A stretch of DNA of 64,000 nt from Streptomyces glaucescens (GCF_000761215.1 NZ_CP009438.1:1116001-1180000), one strand, 5' to 3'; positions 51,175 through 60,578 are shown, counted from the first letter of the stretch. Numbers and translations are program-made. Notes: generated by a model not told the origin, from the sequence alone.

Positions 51175-51972
51175 ATGCAGAAGAACTCCCCTCCCACGCA
51201 CGCCAGCCTGGTCGCGGTCGGCGACTCCTTCACCGAGGGCATGTCGGACCTGATGCCCGACGGCACCTACCGGGGCTGGGCGGATCTGCTCGCCGCGCGG
51301 ATGGCCGCCCGCACCCCCGGCTTCCGGTACGCCAACCTGGCGGTGCGCGGCAAGCTCATCGGGCAGATCGTCGACGAGCAGGTGGACGTGGCCGCCGCCA
51401 TGGGCGCCGATGTGATCACCCTGGTCGGCGGCCTCAACGACACCCTGCGGCCCAAGTGCGACATGGGCCGGGTGCGGGGTCTGCTGGAGGAGGCCGTCGA
51501 GAAGCTGGCGCCCGCCTGCGAGCAGCTGGTGCTGATGCGCAGCCCCGGCCGGCAGGGGCCCGTCCTGGAGCGGTTCCGGCCGCGCATGGAGGAGCTGTTC
51601 GCCTGCATCGACCGGCTCGCGGCCCGGCACGGCGCGCTCGTCGTCGACCTGTACGCCGCCCCCTCGCTGGCCGACCCGCGGCTGTGGGACGTGGACCGGC
51701 TGCACCTGACGGCCGACGGGCACCGGCGGGTCGCCGAGGCGGTGTGGCAGTCCCTGGGCTACGAGCCGGAGGACCCGGACTGGCACGTCCCGCCGCCGGC
51801 CACCGCCCCGCCCGGCTGGGCCACCCGCCGGGTCGCCGACCTCCGCTTCACCCGGCAGCACTTGCTGCCGTGGATCGGACGGCGGCTGACCGGCCGCTCC
51901 TCCGGGGACGGCCGTCCGCCGAAGCGGCCCGACCTGCTGCCCTACGAGACGGCGGCCGACACGGGAACGTGA
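51175..51972 (+). CDS. SGNH/GDSL-type hydrolase
   Basis: A 265-residue cytosolic esterase/lipase-fold protein. Block I is VAVGDSFTEGMSD (nucleophile Ser), block II has the Gly in YANLAVRGKL, block III is ITLVGGLNDTLRP (Asn), and block V is DVDRLHLTADGH (Asp and His). No signal peptide is visible. ATG 51175 was chosen over GTG 51148 because a -10-like element lies between them. The substrate is unknown. Confidence 0.9.
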   Translation: MQKNSPPTHASLVAVGDSFTEGMSDLMPDGTYRGWADLLAARMAARTPGFRYANLAVRGKLIGQIVDEQVDVAAAMGADVITLVGGLNDTLRPKCDMGRVRGLLEEAVEKLAPACEQLVLMRSPGRQGPVLERFRPRMEELFACIDRLAARHGALVVDLYAAPSLADPRLWDVDRLHLTADGHRRVAEAVWQSLGYEPEDPDWHVPPPATAPPGWATRRVADLRFTRQHLLPWIGRRLTGRSSGDGRPPKRPDLLPYETAADTGT

Positions 51973-52183
51973 CCCCCGGGCCGCACCACGGGCGCGGGGC
52001 CGCCGCGGCGCGGGAGGGCGGCGGGTACGCGCCGAGCCGGCCGTTCCCGCGGGCGCGCGGGGGCAGCGCGGGGGCGCCCGCCCGGAGTGCGGGGCCCGCC
52101 CCGACGGCGGTGCGAGGCGCGTGACCGCCGTCTCGTAGCTTCCGCCGAAGGATCCCGTGGCGCTGGCCTGCACGAACCGCCAG

Positions 52184-52189
52184 TAGAAT
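52184..52189 (+). promoter_or_regulatory. Candidate -10 of purB (leaderless)
   Basis: TAGAAT ends eight bases before the GTG at 52198 and no Shine-Dalgarno sequence intervenes. This is the classical leaderless layout for a housekeeping gene. Confidence 0.55.
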
Positions 52190-52197
52190 CTGGACAC

Positions 52198-53640
52198 GTG
52201 ACTTCAGCGCCCGCCAAGCCCCGCATCCCGAACGTCCTCGCCGGACGCTACGCCTCCACCGAGCTCGCCACGCTCTGGTCGCCCGAGCAGAAGGTGAAGC
52301 TGGAGCGTCAGCTCTGGCTCGCCGTGCTGCGGGCCCAGAAGGACCTCGGGATCGAGGTGCCGGACGAGGCGATCAGCGACTACGAGCGTGTCCTCGACAC
52401 CGTCGACCTCGCCTCCATCGCCGAGCGCGAGAAGGTCACCCGGCACGACGTGAAGGCGCGGATCGAGGAGTTCAACGACCTCGCCGGGCACGAGCACGTG
52501 CACAAGGGCATGACCTCCCGCGACCTCACCGAGAACGTCGAGCAGCTCCAGATCCGGCTCTCCCTGGAGCTGATGCGCGACCGTACGGTCGCCGTGCTCG
52601 CCCGTCTCGGCAAGCTGTCCGCCGAGTACGCCGAACTGGTCATGGCCGGCCGCTCGCACAACGTCGCCGCGCAGGCCACCACCCTCGGCAAGCGCTTCGC
52701 GACCGCCGCCGACGAGCTGCTGGTGGCCTACGGCCGGGTCGAGGAACTGCTCGGCCGCTACCCGCTGCGCGGCATCAAGGGCCCGGTCGGCACCGCCCAG
52801 GACATGCTGGACCTGCTCGGCGGGGACGCCGCGAAGCTCGCGGAGCTGGAGGGCCGGATCGCCGCGCACCTCGGCTTCTCGCAGGCCTTCACCTCGGTCG
52901 GCCAGGTCTACCCGCGCTCCCTGGACTACGAGGTCGTCACCGCGCTGGTGCAGCTGGCCGCGGCGCCCTCGTCGCTGGCGCGGACGATCCGCCTGATGGC
53001 GGGGCACGAGCTGGTCACCGAGGGCTTCAAGCCCGGCCAGGTCGGCTCCTCGGCGATGCCGCACAAGATGAACACCCGCTCCTGCGAGCGCGTCAACGGC
53101 CTCATGGTCATCCTGCGCGGCTACGCCTCGATGACGGGCGAGCTGGCCGGTGACCAATGGAACGAGGGCGACGTGTCGTGCTCGGTGGTGCGCCGCGTCG
53201 CGCTGCCCGACGCGTTCTTCGCGCTCGACGGCCTGCTGGAGACGTTCCTGACCGTGCTCGACGAGTTCGGTGCCTTCCCGGCCGTCGTCGCCCGTGAGCT
53301 GGACCGCTACCTGCCGTTCCTCGCCACGACCAAGGTGCTGATGGGCGCGGTGCGCGCGGGCGTCGGCCGTGAGGTCGCGCACGAGGCCATCAAGGAGAAC
53401 GCCGTCGCCTCCGCGCTCGCCATGCGCGAGCAGGGTGCCGAGCGCAACGAACTCCTCGACAAGCTGGCCGCCGACGAGCGCATCCCGCTCGACCGCGCCG
53501 CGCTGGACGCGCTGATGGCCGACAAGCTGTCCTTCACGGGCGCCGCCGCCAACCAGGTCGGCGCCGTCGTCGCCCGGATCGAGGAGATCGTGAAGCAGCA
53601 CCCGGAGGCCGCGGGCTACACGCCCGGGGCCATCCTCTGA
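52198..53640 (+). CDS. purB: Adenylosuccinate lyase
   Basis: A 480-residue fumarase-superfamily enzyme acting twice in purine synthesis, on SAICAR and adenylosuccinate. The superfamily signature is SSAMPHKMN, preceded by GHEHVHKGMTSRDLTENVEQ (catalytic His region) and AGRSHNVAAQATTLG. The GTG at 52198 is eight bases after a -10-like TAGAAT, so the message is probably leaderless. The mismatch glycosylase gene starts 13 bases after the stop. Confidence 0.96.
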   Translation: MTSAPAKPRIPNVLAGRYASTELATLWSPEQKVKLERQLWLAVLRAQKDLGIEVPDEAISDYERVLDTVDLASIAEREKVTRHDVKARIEEFNDLAGHEHVHKGMTSRDLTENVEQLQIRLSLELMRDRTVAVLARLGKLSAEYAELVMAGRSHNVAAQATTLGKRFATAADELLVAYGRVEELLGRYPLRGIKGPVGTAQDMLDLLGGDAAKLAELEGRIAAHLGFSQAFTSVGQVYPRSLDYEVVTALVQLAAAPSSLARTIRLMAGHELVTEGFKPGQVGSSAMPHKMNTRSCERVNGLMVILRGYASMTGELAGDQWNEGDVSCSVVRRVALPDAFFALDGLLETFLTVLDEFGAFPAVVARELDRYLPFLATTKVLMGAVRAGVGREVAHEAIKENAVASALAMREQGAERNELLDKLAADERIPLDRAALDALMADKLSFTGAAANQVGAVVARIEEIVKQHPEAAGYTPGAIL

Positions 53641-53653
53641 CGCGCGCCGCACG

Positions 53654-54199
53654 ATGGCCCGCTTCACCCCCGCGGAGCTGGAGGCCGCCCGCGACCGGCT
53701 CGTGCCGGACGTCGTCGCGGACGGCCTCCGCGTGCTGTTCTGCGGCATCAACCCCGGTCTGATGACCGCCGCGACCGGCCACCACTTCGCCCGCCCCGGC
53801 AACCGGTTCTGGCCGGTGCTGCACCTGTCCGGGTTCACGCCGCGTCTGCTGAAGCCCGCCGAGCAGCGGGAGCTGCTGTCGTACGGGCTCGGCATCACCA
53901 ACGTGGTGCCGCGGGCCACGGCCCGGGCCGACGAGCTGACCGCCGAGGAGTACCGCGAGGGCGGGCGGCAGCTCGCGGTGAAGGTGGCGCGGCTGCGCCC
54001 GCGCTGGCTCGCGGTGGTCGGGGTGACCGCCTACCGCGCGGCGTTCGACGACCGCAAGGCGCAGGTGGGCCCGCAGGAGCGGGTCATCGGGGACACGCGC
54101 GTGTGGGTGCTGCCCAACCCCAGCGGGCTGAACGCCCATTGGACGGCGCAGACGATGGCCGAGGAGTTCGCCCGGCTGCGGGCCGCCGCGCAGGACTGA
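53654..54199 (+). CDS. mug: G/U mismatch-specific DNA glycosylase
   Basis: A 181-residue uracil-DNA glycosylase of the Mug/TDG family that removes U or T opposite G. Motif 1 is FCGINPGLMTAATGHHFA, with Asn in the catalytic position, and the intercalation loop is LPNPSGLNAHW. The length fits the family. It starts 13 bases after purB and may be co-transcribed with it. Confidence 0.92.
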   Translation: MARFTPAELEAARDRLVPDVVADGLRVLFCGINPGLMTAATGHHFARPGNRFWPVLHLSGFTPRLLKPAEQRELLSYGLGITNVVPRATARADELTAEEYREGGRQLAVKVARLRPRWLAVVGVTAYRAAFDDRKAQVGPQERVIGDTRVWVLPNPSGLNAHWTAQTMAEEFARLRAAAQD

Positions 54200-54215
54200 C
54201 CCGCGGGCCGCGCCC

Positions 54216-54659
54216 TCACGGCGGATCCGTGTCCGTGACCACCGCGAGCAGCCGTATCGCGTCCTGCGGGTCCCGGTCGGCCACGGCGAGGGCCACCCAG
54301 CGGCCGGTGCCGTCCGCCCGCCACACGTACGCCTCGTCGGCGAGCTGGCTCAGGCTCGCCCACGGCTCCGGTATCTCCTCGCCGCGCAGGCCGCGCACCC
54401 GCAGCGTCAGCGTGCCCCACGCGGGCACGGTCCCCCACCGCTCGTGCAGCCGCCCGGCGACGGCCTCCTTGCGGGCGTCGGCATCCTCCGCCGCCGTCTC
54501 CCGTGACGTCTCCCACGACGCCTCCTCCCCCTCCCCCGCCGGCAGTTCCGCCATGAAGTAGCCCGGGCCCGCCCGGCCCACGTCCGACCAGCCGGGCCCC
54601 GCGGGGAAGGGGCGCAGGCACAGCCGGTCGATCGTGTCCAGGCACCGTGCGATGTCCAT
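54216..54659 (-). CDS. Hypothetical protein, streptomycete type
   Basis: A 147-residue acidic cytosolic protein of unknown function. It begins MDIARCLDTIDRLCLRPFPA and includes LTLRVRGLRGEEIPEPWASL and EAYVWRADGTGRWVALAVAD, suggesting a mixed alpha/beta fold with one aromatic-rich sheet. No catalytic motif is visible. It stands alone, convergent with mug and 40 bases downstream of the ABC-2 permease on the same strand. Confidence 0.65.
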   Translation of the reverse strand: MDIARCLDTIDRLCLRPFPAGPGWSDVGRAGPGYFMAELPAGEGEEASWETSRETAAEDADARKEAVAGRLHERWGTVPAWGTLTLRVRGLRGEEIPEPWASLSQLADEAYVWRADGTGRWVALAVADRDPQDAIRLLAVVTDTDPP

Positions 54660-54699
54660 GCCGTCAGTAAACCGGGCACCACTGACAACTGGCGTCGCG

Positions 54700-55425
54700 T
54701 CAGGCGTCCCGCCGCCACACCCGCCGGCCGCCCGCCGCCGCCACGGCCGCCGTCCACAGCGCGGTCACCGCGAGTCCGCTCCACGGGCCGAGGGGCCCCT
54801 CGGGGCGCGCGTGCAGGACGACTTGCCCGGCGCGGTCGGGCAGGTACTCGGGCAGACCGCCCGCCGAGGTCCCGAGGACGAACGACACCACGAGCAGGAG
54901 GGGGACGAGGATGCCGAGCGCGCCGACGGCGCTGCGCAGCAGGGCGGTGAGGCCGGCCGCGAGCAGGGCCATCAGGGCGAGGTAGAGGCCGCAGCCGGTC
55001 ACGCCGCGCAGTTGCTGCCCCGCCGTGAGCCCGTCGGCGGCGGGGCCCAGGCCCGCGCGGGCCACCACCAGCGAGGCGGCGCCCGTGACCAGCCCGACGA
55101 GGAACGCGGGCACGGCGACGGCGGTCAGCTTGGCCGCGTACCACCGGCCCCGCTGGGGCACGGCGGTGAAGGCGAGGCGCAGTCCGCCGCCGGCGAACTC
55201 GGAGGAGACGGCGAGGGCGCCGAAGGACAGGGCCGCGATCTGGCCGGGGCCGATCCCGAGGAAGGCCGTGAACAGGGGGTCGAAGCCGGGGTCGGAGGTG
55301 CTGCCGGTGGCGGCGATCGCGGAGAACGCCGTCGTCACCGCGAACAGCGCGGCGAGGGCGCCGTACAGCGCGCGCAGGGTGCGGATCTTCAGCCATTCGG
55401 CGTGCAGGACGGGGGCGAACGGCAT
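54700..55425 (-). CDS. ABC-2 type transporter permease
   Basis: A 241-residue permease with about six membrane helices (ALYGALAALFAVTTAFSAIA, VPAFLVGLVTGAASLVVA, LALMALLAAGLTALLRSAVG and others). The ABC-2 element ALAVSSEFAGGGLRLAFTAV lies in the first cytoplasmic loop region. The ATG at 55425 is two bases after the ATPase gene stop. With that ATPase it forms a simple exporter, probably regulated by the divergent two-component system. Confidence 0.88.
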   Translation of the reverse strand: MPFAPVLHAEWLKIRTLRALYGALAALFAVTTAFSAIAATGSTSDPGFDPLFTAFLGIGPGQIAALSFGALAVSSEFAGGGLRLAFTAVPQRGRWYAAKLTAVAVPAFLVGLVTGAASLVVARAGLGPAADGLTAGQQLRGVTGCGLYLALMALLAAGLTALLRSAVGALGILVPLLLVVSFVLGTSAGGLPEYLPDRAGQVVLHARPEGPLGPWSGLAVTALWTAAVAAAGGRRVWRRDA

Positions 55426-55427
55426 GG

Positions 55428-56348
55428 TCAGGCCTCCTGGCGCTGGGCGGTGAACTCGGTCTCGGCGGCGGTCAGGTCGAGGTAGGCCTGCTCCAGGGTG
55501 CCCTCCTGGGCGGTCAGTTCGAGGAGGGGCAGGCCTGCCCCGGAGGCGAGGCGGCCGATGTCCTCCACGCGCGCGCGGCGCACGACCCAGCCGCCGTCCT
55601 CGCCGGGAGCGGCGTCGTGGCCGTGCCGGGCGAGGAGGTCCCGCAGCGCGGCGTCGTCGGTGCTGCGCACCCGGACGGCGGGCTGCACGCGCGCGTCGAT
55701 GAAGGCGCGCATCGGCATGTCGGCGAGCAGCCGCCCCCGGCCGAGGACCACCAGGTGGTCGGCGAAGGACGCGGTCTCGTTCATCAGGTGGCTGGAGACC
55801 AGGACCGTACGGCCCTCGGCGGCGAGCCGGCGCAGCAGTGCGCGGATCCAGATGATGCCCTCGGGGTCGAGACCGTTGGACGGCTCGTCCAGCATGATCA
55901 CGGGTGGGTCGCCGAGCAGGGCGGCCGCGATGCCCAGGCGCTGGCGCATGCCCAGGGAGTACGTCCTGACCCGGCGTCGGGCGGCCGCCGTGAGTCCCGT
56001 CCCGGCCAGCACCTCGTCCACGCGGGACACCGGGATGCGGTTGCTCGCGGCGAGGGTGCGCAGATGGTCGCGGCCGGTGCGCGAGCCGTGCGCGGCGTGG
56101 GCGTCGAGCAGGGCGCCGACTTCACGCAGCGGCTCGCGCAGTTCGGTGTAGGGGCGGCCGCCGACGGTCGCGGTGCCGGAGGTCGGCCGGTCGAGGCCGA
56201 GCACGAGCCGCATGGTGGTGGACTTGCCGGCCCCGTTCGGGCCGAGGAAGCCGGTGACCCGGCCGGGCGCGACGGTGAAGGTGAGGTGGTCGACGGCGCG
56301 CCGGGTGCCGTACTCCTTGCTGAGGTCTCGGACGTCGATGCTGGTCAT
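55428..56348 (-). CDS. ABC transporter ATP-binding protein (drug/bacitracin-export type)
   Basis: A 306-residue ATPase. Walker A is FLGPNGAGKSTTMR, the signature is YSLGMRQRLGIAAALLG, Walker B is VIMLDEPSNGLDPEG and the H-loop is LVSSHLMNE. A C-terminal domain of about 90 residues follows, as in BcrA-like exporters. It starts ATG at 56348, 109 bases from the divergent histidine kinase gene, so a shared promoter region is likely. Confidence 0.94.
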   Translation of the reverse strand: MTSIDVRDLSKEYGTRRAVDHLTFTVAPGRVTGFLGPNGAGKSTTMRLVLGLDRPTSGTATVGGRPYTELREPLREVGALLDAHAAHGSRTGRDHLRTLAASNRIPVSRVDEVLAGTGLTAAARRRVRTYSLGMRQRLGIAAALLGDPPVIMLDEPSNGLDPEGIIWIRALLRRLAAEGRTVLVSSHLMNETASFADHLVVLGRGRLLADMPMRAFIDARVQPAVRVRSTDDAALRDLLARHGHDAAPGEDGGWVVRRARVEDIGRLASGAGLPLLELTAQEGTLEQAYLDLTAAETEFTAQRQEA

Positions 56349-56456
56349 GGCCTCAGACTGGCGCCGGCGCCGCGGACTTCGCCTCCCCTGCGGGTGGAGG
56401 GCGTCTCCCCCGCCCGGGGGAGGCACCCGGGCGGGGGCGGCTGGCACGATGAGCCG

Positions 56457-57611
56457 ATGGTCCGCCTCCTCAGCCCGCTGCTGCGCGGGACGACGTACAC
56501 GCGACTGCTGCACCTGTGGGTCCCGGTGCTGCTGGTCAGCGTGTGGTTGTTCATCGACATGGCGCGGCCGTGGGTGCCCGCCCTGATGATGGTGCCCGTG
56601 GGGCTGATCCCCGCCACGCGGCGGGGCGAAGGGCTCCAGGCCCGGTTCATGCTCACGCCGGACGAGCCGGACTCGGGCATCTCCACGGCGCCGTCGGCGA
56701 CCTGGGGCGACCGGCTGCGCACCGTGGTGTGGCTGGAGGCCCGGATGCTGCTGGGCGCGCTCACCGTCTTCCTGACGGTCTGGATGCCCGTCTTCGCCGT
56801 GGACCTGGCCGAGGCGTCGCTCGGCCGGCAGCAGCTCGACAATCCGGTCCTGCGGATCACCGAACCGCACTGGGGCTACGCCTTCCTGGCTCCCCTCCCC
56901 CTGGTCGTGATGGCCGCGGCGGTGGTGGGCCTCGGCGAGCTGATCACCGTGCTCGCGCGCGGGCTGCTCGGGCCGTCGGCGGCCGAGCGGCTGGCGGCCC
57001 TGGAGGAGCGCACCGAGCAGCTGCTGGAGCGCACCCGCATCGCGCGGGAGCTGCACGACTCCATCGGGCACGCGCTGACCGTGGCGGTGGTGCAGGCGGG
57101 CGCCGCGCGGGCGGCGGGAGATCCGGCGTTCACTCGGCGGGCGCTCGGCGCGATCGAGGAGACCGGGCGGGCCGCGCTGGAGGACCTCGACCGGGTGCTG
57201 GGCATCCTGCGGGAGGCGGGGCGCCCGGCGAGCAGCCGGCCGACGCTCGCCGAGGCGGACCGGCTGCTCCAGTCCGCGCGGGCCTCCGGGACGAAGGTCG
57301 AGGCGGAGTTCCACGGGCCGCTCGAGGAGGTTCCCGGCCCGGTCTCCCGGGAGGGCTACCGCATCCTCCAGGAGGCGCTCACCAATGTGCTGCGGCACGC
57401 GGGCGGCGTCCCCGCGCGGGTGCGGGTCGCCGTCGCGCAGGGGCGGCTCGACCTGGAGGTCCGCAATCCGCTGCCGACGGCGGTGCCCGGGCCGGGCCGG
57501 GGCAGCGGCCTGCGCGGGATACGGGAGCGGGCGGCGCTGCTCGGGGGGCGGGCGCGCACGGGCCCCGACGCCGGTGACTGGCAGGTGCACGTCGAGCTGC
57601 CGCTCGGCTGA
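56457..57611 (+). CDS. NarL-type sensor histidine kinase
   Basis: A 384-residue kinase with four or five N-terminal membrane helices (LWVPVLLVSVWLFIDMA, LGALTVFLTVWMPVFAVDLA, APLPLVVMAAAVVGLG). The HisKA_3 dimerisation domain carries the phospho-acceptor in ELHDSIGHALT, followed by HATPase_c with YRILQEALTNVLRHAGG and GSGLRGIRERAALLGG. No extracellular sensor domain is present. The cognate regulator starts 15 bases after it. It diverges from an ABC-2 exporter that it probably controls. Confidence 0.93.
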   Translation: MVRLLSPLLRGTTYTRLLHLWVPVLLVSVWLFIDMARPWVPALMMVPVGLIPATRRGEGLQARFMLTPDEPDSGISTAPSATWGDRLRTVVWLEARMLLGALTVFLTVWMPVFAVDLAEASLGRQQLDNPVLRITEPHWGYAFLAPLPLVVMAAAVVGLGELITVLARGLLGPSAAERLAALEERTEQLLERTRIARELHDSIGHALTVAVVQAGAARAAGDPAFTRRALGAIEETGRAALEDLDRVLGILREAGRPASSRPTLAEADRLLQSARASGTKVEAEFHGPLEEVPGPVSREGYRILQEALTNVLRHAGGVPARVRVAVAQGRLDLEVRNPLPTAVPGPGRGSGLRGIRERAALLGGRARTGPDAGDWQVHVELPLG

Positions 57612-57613
57612 TC

Positions 57614-57619
57614 TACGCT
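57614..57619 (+). promoter_or_regulatory. Possible internal -10 for the response regulator gene
   Basis: TACGCT ends six bases before the GTG at 57626, overlapping the end of the kinase gene region. It may give a separate leaderless message for the regulator. Confidence 0.3.
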
Positions 57620-57625
57620 GGGCTG

Positions 57626-58291
57626 GTGCCGCCGATCACCGTTCTGCTCGTCGACGACGAACCGCTCGTCCGCGCGGGCCTGCGTGCCGTTCTGGAGGCG
57701 CAGCCCGACCTGGAGGTGGCCGGGGAGGCCGCCGACGGGGCCGCGGTGATCCCGCTGGTGCGGCAACTGCGGCCGGACGTGGTCGCCATGGACGTGCGGA
57801 TGCCGCTGCTGGACGGGATCGAGGCCACCCGCGCGGTGCTGCGCACCGTGCCGGACCCGCCGAAGATCCTGGTCGTCACGACGTTCGAGAACGACGAGTA
57901 CGTCTACGAGGCGCTGCGGGCCGGGGCCGACGGGTTCCTGCTGAAGCGGGCCCGCCCCGCGGAGATCGTGCACGCGGTGCGGCTGGTCGCGGAGGGCGAG
58001 TCGCTGCTGTTCCCGGCGTCCGTGCGGCAGCTCGCCGCCGAGTACGGCGACGGCGGCGGGAACCCGGCGGCACGGGCCGCGCTGGAGCGGGCGCAGCTCA
58101 CCGAGCGGGAGGCGCAGGTGCTGCGGCTGATGACGCGCGGTCTGTCGAACGCGGAGATCGCGGGGCGGCTGGTCGTCGGCACGGAGACGGTGAAGTCCCA
58201 TGTCAGCGCGGTGCTGGCGAAGCTCGGGGCGCGGGACCGCACGCAGGCGGTGATCGCGGCCTACGAGTCCGGGTTCGTCTCCCCCGGCTGA
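57626..58291 (+). CDS. NarL/LuxR-family response regulator
   Basis: A 221-residue regulator. The receiver has VLLVDDEPLVRAG, phospho-acceptor Asp in VVAMDVRMPLLDG and Lys in GFLLKRARP. The LuxR helix-turn-helix (about 155-215) is LTEREAQVLRLMTRGLSNAE, then GTETVKSHVSAVLAKLGARD. It starts GTG, 15 bases after the kinase stop; no ribosome-binding site is visible, so coupling or a leaderless start is likely. Confidence 0.93.
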   Translation: MPPITVLLVDDEPLVRAGLRAVLEAQPDLEVAGEAADGAAVIPLVRQLRPDVVAMDVRMPLLDGIEATRAVLRTVPDPPKILVVTTFENDEYVYEALRAGADGFLLKRARPAEIVHAVRLVAEGESLLFPASVRQLAAEYGDGGGNPAARAALERAQLTEREAQVLRLMTRGLSNAEIAGRLVVGTETVKSHVSAVLAKLGARDRTQAVIAAYESGFVSPG

Positions 58292-58348
58292 CCGGGGGCG
58301 GCGGACGGGCGCCGGGCCGGGGCGCTCGCCGGGGTGGGCGGTGCCGAG

Positions 58349-58354
58349 TACGAT
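58349..58354 (+). promoter_or_regulatory. Candidate -10 of the ROK regulator gene
   Basis: TACGAT at 58349-58354 would place the transcription start near 58361. That is downstream of the GTG at 58334 and upstream of the ribosome-binding site GGGAGGA at 58377-58383. Confidence 0.4.
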
Positions 58355-58390
58355 CCGGCCAACACGCGCACGAGCTGGGAGGACAGGACG

Positions 58391-59548
58391 TTGGCGGGGC
58401 TGACCGGCGGGGATCCCTCGCTGCTGCGAAGGATCAATTCCGCGGTGGTGCTGCACGCACTGCGTGCCACGGACTGCGCGACGCTGACCGAGATCACCCG
58501 GGTCACCGGACTGTCCCGGCCGACCGTCGAGGGCGTCGTCGAAGGGCTCATCGAGGCCGGCCTGGTCGTCGAGAAGGCCGCGGAGGAGGGCGCCGCCCGG
58601 CGGCAGGGGCGGCCCGCCCGGCGGTTCCGGTTCCGGGCCGAGGCCGGTCATCTGCTGGGCCTGGAGATCGGGCCGCACCGGGTCGCCGCGCTCCTCGCCG
58701 ACCTGGACGGGAAGGTGCTCGGCGCGCAGGCCAAGGACGTCTCCGAGACGGCTCCGGCCGACGAGCGGCTGGAGCGGCTGCGGACGGCGGTCGCCGAACT
58801 GCTGCGCCGCGCGGGGGTCTCCCGGGGCTCGCTGCGCGCGGTGGGGGTCGCGTCACCGGGCATCGTGGAGGCGGACGGCACGGTGCGGCTGGGCACGGCG
58901 CTGCCCGGCTGGACGGGGCTTCGGCTCGGCGAGCGGCTGAGCCGGTCCTTCAAGTGCCCGGTGCTGGTGGAGAACGACGCCAACGCGGCGGCCGTCGCCG
59001 AGCACTGGAAGGGTTCGGCGACCGGGTCCGACGACGTGGTGTTCGTGCTGGCCGGGCTGAGCCCGGGCGCCGGGGCGCTGATCGGGGGGCGGCTGCACCG
59101 GGGGTACGGCGGGGCGGCCGGGGAGATCGGGGCGCTGCATCTGCTGGGCCGGGAGGTGACGCCGGAGACGCTGCTGTCCACCACGGACGAGCCGCTGCAC
59201 CCGCTGGACGAGCAGCAGGTCGCCGAGGTGTTCGCGCGGGCCCGCGAGGGCGACCAGCGGGCCCGCGCGGCGGTCGACCGGTTCATCCGGCGGCTGGTCC
59301 ACGACGTGGCCGCGCTGGTGCTGGCGCTCGACCCGGAGCTGGTGGTGATCGGCGGCTGGGCGGCGGGGCTGGACGGTGTCCTCGATCCGCTCCGCCGCGA
59401 GCTGGCCCGCTACTGCCTGCGCCCGCCGAAGGTCACCCTCTCCTTGCTGGGCGAGGCGGCCGTCGCGATGGGCGCCCTGCGGCTCGCCCTCGACCATGTG
59501 GAGGAGCAGCTCTTCGCGGTCGAGGGGACGGTGACGGCCCGCCGCTGA
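58391..59548 (+). CDS. ROK-family transcriptional regulator
   Basis: A 385-residue sugar-responsive regulator. The winged helix-turn-helix is at the N-terminus (RRINSAVVLHALRATDCATL, ITRVTGLSRPTVEGVVEGLI). The ROK domain has GVASPGIVEADGTV, VENDANAAAVAEHW and GGAAGEIGALH. The zinc-binding Cys cluster of active ROK kinases is missing, so it binds rather than phosphorylates sugar. TTG 58391 is preferred because GGGAGGA lies seven bases upstream and a -10-like element lies at 58349; GTG 58334 would add 19 residues. No sugar transporter is adjacent. Confidence 0.88.
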   Translation: MAGLTGGDPSLLRRINSAVVLHALRATDCATLTEITRVTGLSRPTVEGVVEGLIEAGLVVEKAAEEGAARRQGRPARRFRFRAEAGHLLGLEIGPHRVAALLADLDGKVLGAQAKDVSETAPADERLERLRTAVAELLRRAGVSRGSLRAVGVASPGIVEADGTVRLGTALPGWTGLRLGERLSRSFKCPVLVENDANAAAVAEHWKGSATGSDDVVFVLAGLSPGAGALIGGRLHRGYGGAAGEIGALHLLGREVTPETLLSTTDEPLHPLDEQQVAEVFARAREGDQRARAAVDRFIRRLVHDVAALVLALDPELVVIGGWAAGLDGVLDPLRRELARYCLRPPKVTLSLLGEAAVAMGALRLALDHVEEQLFAVEGTVTARR

Positions 59549-59557
59549 CGGGCGGGC

Positions 59558-59582
59558 GGCGCCAGGGCGGGCCACTGGCGCC
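59558..59582 (+). terminator. Short hairpin after the ROK gene
   Basis: GGCGCCAG and CTGGCGCC form an 8-bp perfect stem with a 9-base loop, ten bases after the stop and before the convergent GntR gene. Confidence 0.55.
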
Positions 59583-59715
59583 CGGCCCGGCAGCCGGGCC
59601 CGGCGAACGGAACGCCCAGGGACGCGACGCGCCCGCGTGCCCCGGCGGTGCGGGCACGGGCACCGGGCGGCCCGTGCGCGCGCCGGGCCCCGCGGGCCCG
59701 TCCGCGCGATAGGCG

Positions 59716-60480
59716 TCAGGACGCCCGGCGCTCCGGATCCGGGTGGATCTCGACGCCGCCCGCGTCGCCGAAGGTCAGCCGGCAGGTGTCCGCGCGGTAG
59801 GTGGCCACGGAGAGCGCGGCGGTGCGGCCCCCGGCGAAGAAGCGGGTGGTGACGACGAGGACGGGGGCGCCCGGCAGCCGGTCCAGCTGCTTGGCGTCGT
59901 CCGCGCGGGCCGAGCCCAGCTCGACGGCGCTGTCGCGTCCTTCGAGCTCCAGCCGCTGGAGCTCGCGCAGTACCGCACGCGCGCGTGCCGGTCCGGACGG
60001 CGCGTCGATGGCGGTGAGGTCGGGCACGGAAGCCGCGGGGATGTGGAGCACTTCGGTCGCGACCGGCTGGCCGTGGGTCATCCGGGTGCGGCGGACGGTG
60101 TGCACCGCCTCGTCGGGTCCGGTCTCCAGGGCGGCGGCGACGGCGGCGGGCGGGACCTCGGTGGTGCAGTCGACGGCCTGCCAGGCGTCGTCCCCCGGCG
60201 TGCCGGGCCAGGCGTGCTGCTCGGTGCCGACGGCGACGCCGACGCGCGGCGGCGCCACGGTCGTCCCGACCCCGCGGCGGCGCTGCAGCCGGCCCTCCAG
60301 TTCGAGCTGTTCCAGGGCCTGGCGGAGGGTCGCGCGCGCGACCCCGAAGCGGGCGGCCAGCTCGCGCTCGTTGGGCAGGATCTCACCGACCGAGAACTCG
60401 GAGTCCAGTGCCTCGGTGAGCACGGTCTTGAGATGCCAGTACTTCGGTTCCGGCACCGTTTCCAGTTGCGTGGTCCCCAC
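59716..60480 (-). CDS. GntR/HutC-family regulator with UTRA domain
   Basis: A 254-residue regulator. The GntR winged helix occupies about residues 10-75 (YWHLKTVLTEALDSEFSVGE, LPNERELAARFGVARATLRQ, ALEQLELEGRL). The UTRA effector domain spans about 90-245 (VHTVRRTRMTHGQPVATEVL, PVLVVTTRFFAGGRTAALSV). It resembles DasR-type sugar-phosphate sensors. The GTG at 60480 is followed directly by conserved residues. A TTGGTC/GACCAA palindrome of the DasR-site type lies about 100 bases upstream. Confidence 0.92.
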   Translation of the reverse strand: MGTTQLETVPEPKYWHLKTVLTEALDSEFSVGEILPNERELAARFGVARATLRQALEQLELEGRLQRRRGVGTTVAPPRVGVAVGTEQHAWPGTPGDDAWQAVDCTTEVPPAAVAAALETGPDEAVHTVRRTRMTHGQPVATEVLHIPAASVPDLTAIDAPSGPARARAVLRELQRLELEGRDSAVELGSARADDAKQLDRLPGAPVLVVTTRFFAGGRTAALSVATYRADTCRLTFGDAGGVEIHPDPERRAS

Positions 60481-60578
60481 CCTGTCCTCCGCAAAAGCCG
60501 GTGTTCCCGCGGCGTTTTAGCGCCCTTGTTTATTAAAGGTTGTTGCACTTGTCTGCGACCATAGGACGGCCCCCACCC